Positions 7,334 through 13,098 of a DNA stretch of 40,208 nucleotides are shown in pieces. The stretch covers positions 1 through 40,208 of IMG/VR virus record IMGVR_UViG_3300044798_000003; one strand, given 5' to 3'. A program made the position numbers and the translations under genes. Origin of the DNA: a virus. The stretch's first letter is position 1; each line of letters starts with the position of its first letter. The notes beneath the pieces were generated by a model that worked only from the letters and a program-made list of their open reading frames with translations, did not search any database and was not told the DNA's origin.

Positions 7334-7952
7334 TGCTTACATCTCGTAAACTTTTGAAATATCCAATAACATTCATATATTCTTTAAAATATTTTCCATT
7401 AGCTGCTCCGTACTCATTAGCAACGCGCAATTCAAATTCCTCCAGCGTTCCACCTTTATAATTATTCCAGCATCCGCACTGTACAATGTTGTCAGTAACG
7501 TTATAAATTGTTTGGCTTTTGCGACTTCCGATAGGGCCAACTTGGATAATTTGTTTTGACAAGTTAGCACCACACAAGTTAGCACCACACAAGTCAGCAC
7601 CACACAAGTTAGCATCACACAAGTTAGCATCACGCAAGTCAGCATCACACAAGTCAGCATCACACAAGTTAGCACCACACAAGTTAGCACCACACAAGTT
7701 AGCATCACACAAGTTAGCATCACACAAGTTAGCATCACACAAGTTAGCACCACACAAGTTAGCATCACACAAGTTAGCACCACACAAGTTAGCACCACAC
7801 AAGTTAGCACCACACAAGTTAGCATCACGCAAGTCAGCATCACACAAGTTAGCACCACACAAGTTAGCTTTAATTCCACCTTCTTTATTTCTCAACCAGC
7901 GACCATGGTTATCTATAATTTCTTTCAAGTTTTCTGCTGATAATTTTTCCAT
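7326..7952 (-). CDS. Cysteine-rich pentapeptide-repeat protein, 208 aa
   Basis: After a 28-residue N-terminus come 21 uninterrupted A(N/D)LXX pentapeptides, mostly ANLCG and ANLCD; 18 of the 21 have Cys at the fourth position. Pentapeptide repeats fold into a right-handed quadrilateral beta-helix; some members mimic DNA. The C-terminal 80 residues (IIQVGPIGSRKSQTIYN, then IVQCGCWNNYKGGTLEEFEL) form the separate conserved tail seen in many Firmicutes phage pentapeptide proteins. It lies early in the operon. The function in phages is unknown, and DNA mimicry is only a possibility. Confidence 0.85.
   Translation of the reverse strand: MEKLSAENLKEIIDNHGRWLRNKEGGIKANLCGANLCDADLRDANLCGANLCGANLCGANLCDANLCGANLCDANLCDANLCDANLCGANLCGANLCDADLCDADLRDANLCDANLCGADLCGANLCGANLSKQIIQVGPIGSRKSQTIYNVTDNIVQCGCWNNYKGGTLEEFELRVANEYGAANGKYFKEYMNVIGYFKSLRDVSND
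7560..7870. repeat. Tandem 15-bp repeat array, about 20 copies
   Basis: On the plus strand the unit AAGTTAGCACCACAC recurs in register with only a few variable positions (T/C at base 6, C/T at base 11, rare A to G). Synonymous positions are nearly uniform, which implies recent expansion or ongoing homogenisation, not old protein-level selection. The array encodes the pentapeptide helix and makes other frames look open. Confidence 0.9.
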
Positions 7953-8005
7953 TTTGACACTCTCCTATATTTGATGTTATAATACTAATAATTTGTTTTC
8001 GATTG

Positions 8006-8028
8006 CCGCTTTACGAGAGCGGTTTTTT
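8006..8028 (+). terminator. Rho-independent terminator reading rightward
   Basis: CCGCT (8006-8010), a 7-nt loop and AGCGG (8018-8022) are followed by six T on the plus strand. On the minus strand the U-tract is missing, so it would stop antisense transcription coming from the left, not the early operon. Confidence 0.6.
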
Positions 8029-8178
8029 CTATGCCCAAATCGTCATGGTAGCTATTGCCGTTAAGATTAATAACGCTCCAATGGTCAGTGCTACTTTGAT
8101 AAACGACTCTATAAAACTGTGCCACTTGTGATATCCACCTACTACTGTTCCATGTGAGTTTTTTATTTTATAGTTCAT
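8029..8178 (-). CDS. Single-pass membrane microprotein, 49 aa
   Basis: The ORF begins MNYKIKNSHGTVVGGYHKW and has one strong hydrophobic helix at about residues 28-48 (VALTIGALLILTAIATMTIW). GGAGGTTAATC directly precedes the ATG; this ribosome site is formed by the last codons of the antirepressor-like gene. Role unknown; superinfection exclusion or membrane signalling is conceivable but not shown. Confidence 0.6.
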   Translation of the reverse strand: MNYKIKNSHGTVVGGYHKWHSFIESFIKVALTIGALLILTAIATMTIWA

Positions 8179-8180
8179 GA

Positions 8181-8762
8181 TTAACCTCCAATCTCTGTAG
8201 CGGTGTAATATTTATTCTCAGCCAGTTTGGGTCTAGGCAGTGTGTTTTCGCCTGTGATCATCTCAAAAGCATTTATTACTAATAGCGACATTGATTCTTT
8301 ACCTAGTAGATCCTTAAACCGTTCGCTATGATCCAACATAAATTTCGCTTGACGGGTCTGTGCATTTTTCAATCTTGCATCAGCATTTTTGTTTTTTGCA
8401 TCAAGGTCGATTACTTTAGGTTGTTTTGCTGTGTATGTGCCAGTTTTACGAATTTGAGGAAGTATTTCATCACATACGATAGTTTGGAACTTTTCAGCAG
8501 TTTCGTTTTTAGCTTTCATTGCTAGGCGGTAGAATATGTTTTCAGGAATAAATGTTTCTTTCGCAACTTCCTGCGAAAATCCAAAACTCTGCAAATACGT
8601 AGTAACCGTATTCCATCTTACATAAATAACTATAATTCCGTTTTTATCCACTTTGCCGTCAGTAAATCCCAACCCTCTGGCAACATCTTCTAAATTAAGT
8701 TGAGCCGTTCCGTTATTGTCAATAAAACCACGAACATTTTTGATTGTTAATAAATTACTCAT
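8181..8762 (-). CDS. BRO-N-type antirepressor-like protein, apparently C-terminally truncated, 193 aa
   Basis: The N-terminal 110 residues match the BRO-N/phage antirepressor domain: LEDVARGLGFTDGK, FIPENIFYRLAMKAKNETAE, then KFQTIVCDEILPQIRKTGTY. A helical segment follows, and the protein stops just after YYTATEIGG. In longer relatives a TATEIG motif opens a C-terminal HTH-like domain, so this one seems cut at the start of that domain. Position early in the leftward operon, facing the repressor, fits an antirepressor. Confidence 0.7.
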   Translation of the reverse strand: MSNLLTIKNVRGFIDNNGTAQLNLEDVARGLGFTDGKVDKNGIIVIYVRWNTVTTYLQSFGFSQEVAKETFIPENIFYRLAMKAKNETAEKFQTIVCDEILPQIRKTGTYTAKQPKVIDLDAKNKNADARLKNAQTRQAKFMLDHSERFKDLLGKESMSLLVINAFEMITGENTLPRPKLAENKYYTATEIGG

Positions 8763-8799
8763 TATTGCACTTCCTTTTTAATTACTGTTATTACATCAT

Positions 8800-9018
8800 T
8801 TAAGTTTCATAAAAATGATCAGGACATTCAGTAAATTCATTATTGTAAATCCGTTTGCTTTTAATCTTTTTTTTATTAGCTTTTAAACTTCTGTTTATTC
8901 TCCATTCGGTAATTGCTGTTCTTGTAATGCCACACAAACTAGCGATTTCAATATCTGTTCGTCCATCTTTATGATACTTTCTTCTTCGTTCTTCTTCTTC
9001 AATTAAAAGAATGCTCAT
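8800..9018 (-). CDS. Small HTH protein, 72 aa
   Basis: A helix-turn-helix is clear at about residues 15-40 (DGRTDIEIASLCGITRTAIT, then EWRINRSL), followed by a Lys-rich tail. The start is placed at the ATG giving MSILLIEEEERRRKYHKDG because AAGGAA lies upstream of it; the longer frame has no ribosome site. Probably an early transcription regulator. Confidence 0.6.
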   Translation of the reverse strand: MSILLIEEEERRRKYHKDGRTDIEIASLCGITRTAITEWRINRSLKANKKKIKSKRIYNNEFTECPDHFYET

Positions 9019-9034
9019 TTTACCACCGTTCCTT

Positions 9035-9214
9035 TTAATTACTATTTTGTTTAATCCATTCTTCAAAACTACTTTTGTGTATTCTGTAAGTGAATGACTT
9101 ACCTGCTGGAATCTTTAGCACTGGGAATTGGCCTGAATTACAAAGCGTATACATTGACTGGACACTCATGTTAATAGCCTTAGCTGCTTCGCTTAATTTA
9201 ATATATTGTTGCAC
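9035..9214 (-). CDS. HTH_17/excisionase-like DNA-binding protein, 59 aa
   Basis: The protein (GTG start, MQQYIKLSEAAKAINMSVQS, then MYTLCNSGQFPVLKIPAGKS) has the winged MerR-like fold of the HTH_17/excisionase group, ending SFEEWIKQNSN. AAGGTGGTG precedes the GTG. It is the first gene of the leftward early operon behind the strong promoter at 9256-9284. A Cro-like or Xis-like role is possible. No integrase is seen, so an early regulator is more likely than an excisionase. Confidence 0.7.
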   Translation of the reverse strand: MQQYIKLSEAAKAINMSVQSMYTLCNSGQFPVLKIPAGKSFTYRIHKSSFEEWIKQNSN

Positions 9215-9229
9215 GTTTTCACCACCTTC

Positions 9230-9328
9230 GTTTAAATCAGTTATTTCTTGTCTTTATAATATAACTATTTTAAACCGATGTCAATGGTTTTAGTTAAAAT
9301 TTATTAATATTTTTAAACTGTTTTAAAT
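9230..9328. promoter_or_regulatory. Candidate operator region between repressor and early operon
   Basis: A GTTTAAA or GTTTTAAA motif recurs at 9230-9237 (plus), 9268-9275 (minus), 9311-9318 (minus) and 9320-9328 (plus). The last two face each other as an imperfect dyad. One copy lies inside the spacer of the early promoter. The arrangement suggests binding sites of the XRE repressor encoded at 9446-9817. This is inferred from repetition only. Confidence 0.45.
9256..9284 (-). promoter_or_regulatory. Early leftward promoter
   Basis: On the minus strand TTGACA (9284-9279) and TATTAT (9261-9256) are separated by exactly 17 bp, a near-consensus sigma-A promoter. It faces the early operon, and a GTTTAAA-type motif lies between the boxes, so repressor binding would block it. 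Confidence 0.8.
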
Positions 9329-9445
9329 ATTACAAAAACTTACAAATTTAGACTTTATTTACTTTTTTAATCATAAGGCACTTACATTTAGTTTAATTCT
9401 ATGGTACATTGTAAATAATATAAATTTAAGGGGTGTTTTATTTAA

Positions 9446-9817
9446 ATGAAGTATGGCGAAAAAGTTAGATATGTTAGAAAGAAAAAAGGGAAAACAGCAA
9501 CAGAATTAGCAAAGTTCTTGGAAGTAACATCAGCTATGGTATCTAACGTTGAAAGAGGGATCAGCCAGTTTTCAGATGACAACACTTTAAAGATGGCAAA
9601 GTTTTTTGGAATGCCAGTTGATTTCTTCTTAAATGAAAATTACGTTTCATTAGAAGACTTTGAATTGAATGATAAAACTAAAAACATACTCGCAGACAGT
9701 GATCTGATAAACTATATAGTTTTAGCGGATAAAGCAAAAAAGGCTGACATTACGCCAGCCGAGTTAGAAGATGCAATTAATTTCATAATACAAATAAAGA
9801 AAACCCGGGAAAGCTGA
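9446..9817 (+). CDS. XRE-family prophage repressor (cI-like), 123 aa
   Basis: Residues 1-65 form a classical helix-turn-helix of the XRE family (MKYGEKVRYVRKKKGKTATE, then LAKFLEVTSAMVSNVERGIS, FFGMPVDFFL). A short C-terminal helical part probably dimerises; there is no LexA-like peptidase domain, so induction would not be by self-cleavage. It is one of only two plus-strand genes and is divergent from the early operon, the standard lysogeny-switch layout. AAGGGGTG precedes the ATG, and a strong terminator overlaps the 3-prime end. Confidence 0.85.
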   Translation: MKYGEKVRYVRKKKGKTATELAKFLEVTSAMVSNVERGISQFSDDNTLKMAKFFGMPVDFFLNENYVSLEDFELNDKTKNILADSDLINYIVLADKAKKADITPAELEDAINFIIQIKKTRES

Positions 9818-9835
9818 TTAGCAGCCCCGGGTTTT
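9801..9835. terminator. Strong bidirectional terminator after the repressor
   Basis: AAACCCGGG (9801-9809) pairs with CCCGGGTTT (9826-9834), and an inner GCTG/CAGC helix lies in the loop. T-rich sequence follows on the plus strand, and the minus strand reads CCCGGGTTTTCTTT, so both directions could stop here. It overlaps the last codons of the repressor and of the convergent small ORF. Confidence 0.85.
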
Positions 9836-9967
9836 ATATTTCTTAAATTTAAACTTAAATAGCCTAATATACTTTTTACTTACATAAAATATTCCATCAA
9901 TCTTGCTCCATTTAAACCACTTATGTCGATCTCCGAAGTCAACAATCTCGTATTCTACCACATACAT
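9818..9967 (-). CDS. Convergent basic/aromatic microprotein, 49 aa
   Basis: The ORF (start MYVVEYEIVDFGDRHKWFKW, C-terminus rich in Lys, Phe and Tyr) ends exactly next to the repressor stop (9815-9817), convergent with it. GGGTGGTA sits just before the ATG, and a TATAAT box lies 48 nt further upstream (10015-10020). The short intergenic fit and its own promoter-like box support it; no family is recognised. Confidence 0.4.
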   Translation of the reverse strand: MYVVEYEIVDFGDRHKWFKWSKIDGIFYVSKKYIRLFKFKFKKYKTRGC

Positions 9968-10014
9968 TACCACCCATCATATTATTTACCGAACATTTGT
10001 TTGTTAACGCTCCT

Positions 10015-10020
10015 ATTATA
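10015..10020 (-). promoter_or_regulatory. Possible -10 box for the small ORF at 9818-9967
   Basis: The minus strand reads TATAAT in an AT-rich context. No good -35 hexamer is found at 16-18 bp, so this is tentative. Confidence 0.3.
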
Positions 10021-10059
10021 TACCAAATAATAAAATAAATAAAGACAATTTTCATACTG

Positions 10060-10119
10060 TTACATACCAAATACAGCGAACATCGGTGGCCTGCAATTTA
10101 TTAAGAAATCTAACGACAT
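10060..10119 (-). CDS. Possible 19-residue microprotein with a perfect ribosome site
   Basis: AAGGAGG lies 8 nt before an ATG that opens a 19-codon frame (MSLDFLINCRPPMFAVFGM). The Shine-Dalgarno is among the best in the window, yet the frame is tiny and moderately hydrophobic. It lies beyond the terminator of the XRE gene upstream, with no obvious promoter in between. It may be a remnant or a real peptide. Confidence 0.35.
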   Translation of the reverse strand: MSLDFLINCRPPMFAVFGM

Positions 10120-10156
10120 TTTAAGCACCTCCTTAACATTTCCTGCATGAATATAC

Positions 10157-10186
10157 TTAAAAAAACAGACAGTCGTAGTGACTGCC
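10157..10186 (-). terminator. Rho-independent terminator after the small XRE gene
   Basis: On the minus strand GGCAGTC, a 5-nt loop (ACTAC) and GACTGTC are followed by TGTTTTTTT. The seven-pair stem (one G-U) and T-tract make it strong. Confidence 0.8.
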
Positions 10187-10222
10187 TATCAAATATATCT
10201 ATTACATTGTAATTAATCATAA

Positions 10223-10438
10223 TTATTCATCTTCTTTTGTATACAGGTTTATGGTATCACAGCCAAATGCCCTGCAAAATCCATCTTCCTGCTTTCTACT
10301 CAACTTTGTTTTAACGCCTATAGCAATATCACCAATAACGCTTTTAGATACTCCTGACAACTCAGCAAGTCCCCTAATGGTTAATTTGTGTTTCTTGCGT
10401 AGGGACTCAATCCTGAGTTTTTGATAGAAAATTATCAC
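10223..10438 (-). CDS. Second XRE-family regulator, 71 aa
   Basis: The HTH is clear (RIESLRKKHKLTIRGLAELS, then GVSKSVIGDIAIGVK). A Cys-containing tail ends NLYTKEDE. The start is uncertain: the GTG at 10436-10438 abuts GGAAG, leaving no spacer, and no ATG follows before the HTH, so a nearby non-ATG codon may be used. It forms a monocistronic unit with its own promoter, a dyad over the -10 box and a terminator, which suggests autoregulation. Confidence 0.65.
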   Translation of the reverse strand: MIIFYQKLRIESLRKKHKLTIRGLAELSGVSKSVIGDIAIGVKTKLSRKQEDGFCRAFGCDTINLYTKEDE

Positions 10439-10455
10439 CTTCCAATTTTCGCTAC

Positions 10456-10498
10456 CTATAACGTGTATAATTATAGCGTAAATTGTCGAATGGTTAAA
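10456..10498 (-). promoter_or_regulatory. Promoter with overlapping dyad (autoregulation site)
   Basis: On the minus strand TTTAAC (10498-10493) and TATAAT (10475-10470) are 17 bp apart. CTATAA (10456-10461) and TTATAG (10471-10476) form a perfect inverted repeat that covers the -10 box, so the small XRE protein may repress its own gene. Confidence 0.55.
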
Positions 10499-10616
10499 TA
10501 TATCAAAAGTTGGATATTACTCTTTATATTACCTTTGCAGGACAAAACTAATTATTCCTGCTTGACATTATAAATTTATGTTATTTATTTAACTTACTTT
10601 AATTACTAAATGTAGG

Positions 10617-10643
10617 CAAAGAAAAAGACACTGTTCAAGTGCC
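10617..10643 (-). terminator. Terminator of the accessory operon
   Basis: GGCACT, loop TGAAC and AGTGTC (one G-U pair) are followed on the minus strand by TTTTTCTTT. The stem overlaps the stop codon of the 93-aa gene. Confidence 0.7.
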
Positions 10644-10916
10644 CAAATCCTTCATATACTGTTCAATATCGCTGATCACTATGTTTCTATCAACACCAGT
10701 TTTAAGTTGATCTAGTGCTGTTTTAAGTGCTTTTAACGTCCAATGGTGCTTGTTATTTTCAGTTTGAAGATCGTTGATAATCTCATTCAACAAAGTTAGT
10801 ACATGATTACTAGTTTCAACTGCCAACTGTTCATCACGCAATTCAGTACATATCGAACGAAGATCATTTGTATTTAAATCAATATTTATGAAATTATATA
10901 GTTTTTTACTGTTCAT
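10635..10916 (-). CDS. Hypothetical helical protein, 93 aa
   Basis: No family is recognised. It is helical and Leu/Asn-rich (ELRDEQLAVETSNHVLTLLN, then EIINDLQTENNKHHWTLKAL). Its ATG overlaps the TGA of the 37-aa gene upstream (ATGA). It is the last gene of the accessory operon; the terminator lies on its stop codon. Confidence 0.6.
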   Translation of the reverse strand: MNSKKLYNFINIDLNTNDLRSICTELRDEQLAVETSNHVLTLLNEIINDLQTENNKHHWTLKALKTALDQLKTGVDRNIVISDIEQYMKDLGT

Positions 10917-11026
10917 TTTATTACAACCTCAAGTTTATCATTATGTGCCTTAACAATTTCATCAAAATTAGCCATTGCTTCTGAAAATTCTTCATCATCA
11001 TATATTACCCATTGTTTATTATCCAT
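10913..11026 (-). CDS. Acidic microprotein, 37 aa
   Basis: The ORF (start MDNKQWVIYDDEEFSEAMAN) begins one base after the MerR-like gene stop region, has GGAGG 10 nt upstream of its ATG, and ends with a TGA interlocked with the next ATG. Tight spacing on both sides supports it. No family is recognised. Confidence 0.55.
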   Translation of the reverse strand: MDNKQWVIYDDEEFSEAMANFDEIVKAHNDKLEVVIK

Positions 11027-11027
11027 T

Positions 11028-11546
11028 TCACCATATCCTCCACCATTTTTTATTCCGCTGAACCCTGCTAATTTCGCTGATCGCAACTAACATATCGTTG
11101 TTTTTAGCATTCTGCGATTCTCCCTGCCACGATACTTTGCTCTCTAATAAGACATGACTATTCTTTAGAAACTCAATCTCATTTCTATTTTCAGTTCCGA
11201 GTTTTACTAATTCTTCGATGATTGACCGCAATTGCACCAGGTCGTTGTTTTCTTCCTTTAAATTTAATTGCGATACCACTACGTCTGAACCGCAATCATT
11301 AACAGTAACGTCCATGAACATAGGGAATTGCTCGTTTAGTGTTTCTGTTATTTGCTGTTGCGTTCTCTTCTCGCTCACACGCTCTAGGATAAACGCAATT
11401 ACTGGCAGTGCATCTTCCTTATATCTTCTGTTTTTACCTTCTCCTACGCTAGATATGTAGTTCTGGTAACGCTTTGTGTGGAATCTTAGCGTAGATTCCC
11501 TTACGCCAAACTTTTCAGCTAACGCAACTAAGGTATATAGTTCCAT
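11028..11546 (-). CDS. MerR-like HTH protein with coiled coil (RacA/KfrA-like architecture), 172 aa
   Basis: Residues 1-50 form a MerR-type winged helix (YTLVALAEKFGVRESTLRFH, then TKRYQNYISS). A charged middle, a coiled coil at about residues 95-150 (LVQLRSIIEELVKLGTENRN) and a basic aromatic tip (RNKKWWRIW) follow. DNA-binding head plus coiled coil is seen in RacA and in plasmid partition or accessory proteins, so a role in segregation or maintenance is possible but inferred. It has its own promoter at 11570-11598. Confidence 0.6.
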   Translation of the reverse strand: MELYTLVALAEKFGVRESTLRFHTKRYQNYISSVGEGKNRRYKEDALPVIAFILERVSEKRTQQQITETLNEQFPMFMDVTVNDCGSDVVVSQLNLKEENNDLVQLRSIIEELVKLGTENRNEIEFLKNSHVLLESKVSWQGESQNAKNNDMLVAISEISRVQRNKKWWRIW

Positions 11547-11569
11547 AATATCAACCCTTTTTGATTTTA

Positions 11570-11598
11570 ACTATATTATTTTTATTGCGATTGGTCAA
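11570..11598 (-). promoter_or_regulatory. Promoter of the MerR-like gene
   Basis: On the minus strand TTGACC (11598-11593) and TATAGT (11575-11570) are 17 bp apart, with AAGGGTTGATATT leading to the ATG 24 nt later. Confidence 0.7.
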
Positions 11599-11603
11599 TA
11601 GGT

Positions 11604-11801
11604 TTACTTATCATCTGTTATTAGTGCATAATATTTATTCATACTAACATGTATATCATATAATATTTTTTGTAATTCAGTAACCTTCTGCCGTTCATCC
11701 CTCAACGCTTGTATTAGTTCCATAATGATATTTTCATCCCTTGCGCTAACTTCCATGCTTTCTGCCATTTCTTCTATTTCAGCCAATCTCTGCTCATTCA
11801 C
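11604..11801 (-). CDS. Hypothetical coiled-coil protein, 65 aa
   Basis: No family is recognised. It is an acidic helix (MNEQRLAEIEEMAESMEVSA, then LIQALRDERQKVTELQKILY). The MNEQ start is shared with the next upstream gene, and the helical style with the one before it, so the three may be paralogous phage microproteins of the ea-type. Confidence 0.55.
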   Translation of the reverse strand: MNEQRLAEIEEMAESMEVSARDENIIMELIQALRDERQKVTELQKILYDIHVSMNKYYALITDDK

Positions 11802-11824
11802 TCTATCACTTCCTATTTAATATT

Positions 11825-12121
11825 TTAAAATTCATCATCAATGCAATCTTGCACTGCATCTAAAACTATTCCACCAACTTCTATCTCTGTAAACATCCCA
11901 GAACCATGACCTCCTGCCCCTAAACCGTTTCTAACTTTATTTACGCAATTAATAGCCTTTATTTTAAAGTAAGATAATTGGTTTTGTAATTCTTTAGTCT
12001 TATAACGCTCTAATTCTAATTTCTCAATAGCTTTATCATACAATTCAAGTGTTTTAAGATGGTGTTTAGCTCGTTTTTCACTATCGCCTTCCATGTATTG
12101 TTTTATTAATTGCTCATTCAC
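11825..12121 (-). CDS. Hypothetical protein, 98 aa
   Basis: No family is recognised. The N-terminal half is helical (MNEQLIKQYMEGDSEKRAKH, then LELERYKTKELQNQLSYFK), with a Gly-rich turn (GLGAGGHGSG) and an acidic C-terminus. Its start abuts the stop of the 88-aa gene upstream. Confidence 0.55.
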   Translation of the reverse strand: MNEQLIKQYMEGDSEKRAKHHLKTLELYDKAIEKLELERYKTKELQNQLSYFKIKAINCVNKVRNGLGAGGHGSGMFTEIEVGGIVLDAVQDCIDDEF

Positions 12122-12388
12122 TCAATCCACAACCTTTCTATTAATAGCATTTCCTAACCAACAATCTGCATCGTGTTTTCTATCACCATTGCATACAAAA
12201 CAAATATCGTTTCCTGGCACACCACACCATTCTATTGTTTTCAACTTCTCCCTAAGTTCATTATGTGCCTGTTGCTCTGCTTGTAATGTTTGCATCAAGT
12301 CTATTTGATTTTGTCTGGTTAATACGCGATAAGTCTCACTAAGTAAAAACTCTTGTAGTTTTATAACTTGTTTTGTTGGTATAATCAT
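12122..12388 (-). CDS. Hypothetical protein with possible zinc site, 88 aa
   Basis: The N-terminal 60 residues are helical (LQAEQQAHNELREKLKTIEW). CGVPGNDICFVCNGDRKHDADC near the end contains four cysteines and a histidine that could bind zinc; this pattern is seen in short phage proteins of unknown role. Second gene of the accessory operon. Confidence 0.55.
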   Translation of the reverse strand: MIIPTKQVIKLQEFLLSETYRVLTRQNQIDLMQTLQAEQQAHNELREKLKTIEWCGVPGNDICFVCNGDRKHDADCWLGNAINRKVVD

Positions 12389-12401
12389 TGTCCCACCATC
12401 C

Positions 12402-12578
12402 TTATTTTAGTTTACTTTTATTTTCTTCGATAAATCTGCCAACTTCTGCGCTTTCTACTCGCCATAACTTACCAGCTCTTACCCCTTGTAATTTACCTGC
12501 TCTCAACCAGTCTCTAACAGTCTTAGGTGATACATTAAGTATTGCAGCCACCTGATTTGGATCTAAAAGTTTATCCAT
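12402..12578 (-). CDS. HTH_17/excisionase-type DNA-binding protein, 58 aa
   Basis: The protein (MDKLLDPNQVAAILNVSPKT, then VRDWLRAGKLQGVRAGKLWR) is a textbook HTH_17/SinR-excisionase fold, ending VGRFIEENKSK. The ATG at 12578 is chosen because AAAGGAAG lies upstream. As first gene behind the promoter at 12599-12627 it may regulate the accessory operon; an excisionase role is less likely because no integrase is seen. Confidence 0.75.
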   Translation of the reverse strand: MDKLLDPNQVAAILNVSPKTVRDWLRAGKLQGVRAGKLWRVESAEVGRFIEENKSKLK

Positions 12579-12598
12579 TAATTCACTTCCTTTATTGC

Positions 12599-12627
12599 AG
12601 TGTATCATACCTTATCACACTTGTAAA
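12599..12627 (-). promoter_or_regulatory. Promoter of the accessory operon
   Basis: On the minus strand TTTACA (12627-12622) and TACACT (12604-12599) are 17 bp apart, with an extended -10 TG. It reads into the genes from 12578 down to 10635. Confidence 0.7.
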
Positions 12628-12650
12628 TACTTTTACGAACAATTTAAGAT

Positions 12651-12677
12651 AAAAAAAGGGGCGATATTGCTACCGCC
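12651..12677 (-). terminator. Terminator after the ProQ/FinO-like gene
   Basis: GGCG, a 10-nt loop and CGCC are followed on the minus strand by CCTTTTTTT. The stem is short but the T-tract is good, separating the replication module from the accessory operon. Confidence 0.6.
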
Positions 12678-12692
12678 TAATCAAACTATTAA

Positions 12693-13028
12693 TCAAACCA
12701 CCTTATTTTTATTATTTATTCCTGGTCGCTGTTGGCCATCTAATACAAAACCTGATTTATTTCCATATAAGTCTAACCGGTCAGCACCTACTACGGATAA
12801 AGCTAATCTATACCGTCCACCCCAACACCATAATTTTAAAGAGTTATTAATAATTTTCTTGTCTATTTTAAATTCAATAGCCAGTTGTTCGGATATTCCG
12901 ATCATCAAAGGAACTTTATCTTTAGGCTTTTTAGGAAATGCTAATGGGAAAACTTCTTGCAATTGCTGAATAAATATTACTGCAGTTTCGTAATCATATA
13001 TTTTTAATCCGTAAAACTTTTTACTCAT
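12693..13028 (-). CDS. ProQ/FinO-family RNA chaperone, 111 aa
   Basis: The core of the ProQ/FinO domain is readable: AFPKKPKDKVPLMIGISEQL at about residues 30-49, LKLWCWGGRYRLAL at 64-77 and GADRLDLYGNKSGFV at 81-95, the last being the most diagnostic part. At 111 residues it is a minimal domain without long tails. The family binds terminator-like stem-loops and speeds or protects antisense-RNA pairing; FinO does this in F-like plasmids. It follows a Rep-type gene whose leader carries an antisense promoter, so copy or lysogeny control through RNA is the natural reading. AAAGGTGG precedes the ATG. Confidence 0.8.
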   Translation of the reverse strand: MSKKFYGLKIYDYETAVIFIQQLQEVFPLAFPKKPKDKVPLMIGISEQLAIEFKIDKKIINNSLKLWCWGGRYRLALSVVGADRLDLYGNKSGFVLDGQQRPGINNKNKVV

Positions 13029-13067
13029 GTTGTGCCCACCTTTAATAGTATTAATACGAGATAGAAT

Positions 13068-13098
13068 GGGTACTTAATTATAGAAGCATTTATTACCC
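13068..13098 (-). promoter_or_regulatory. Dyad around a -10 box ahead of the ProQ/FinO gene
   Basis: GGGTA (13068-13072) and TACCC (13094-13098) flank TATAAT (minus strand, 13082-13077). No good -35 box is seen. It could be a controlled promoter or a stem-loop in read-through mRNA from the rep gene. Confidence 0.45.

Noticed and set aside
7373-7974. Long open frames on other frames and strand across the pentapeptide array
   Set aside because: The 15-bp repeat lacks stop codons in several frames, so these are repeat artefacts; only the A(N/D)LXX frame has a fitting start, ribosome site and C-terminal domain.
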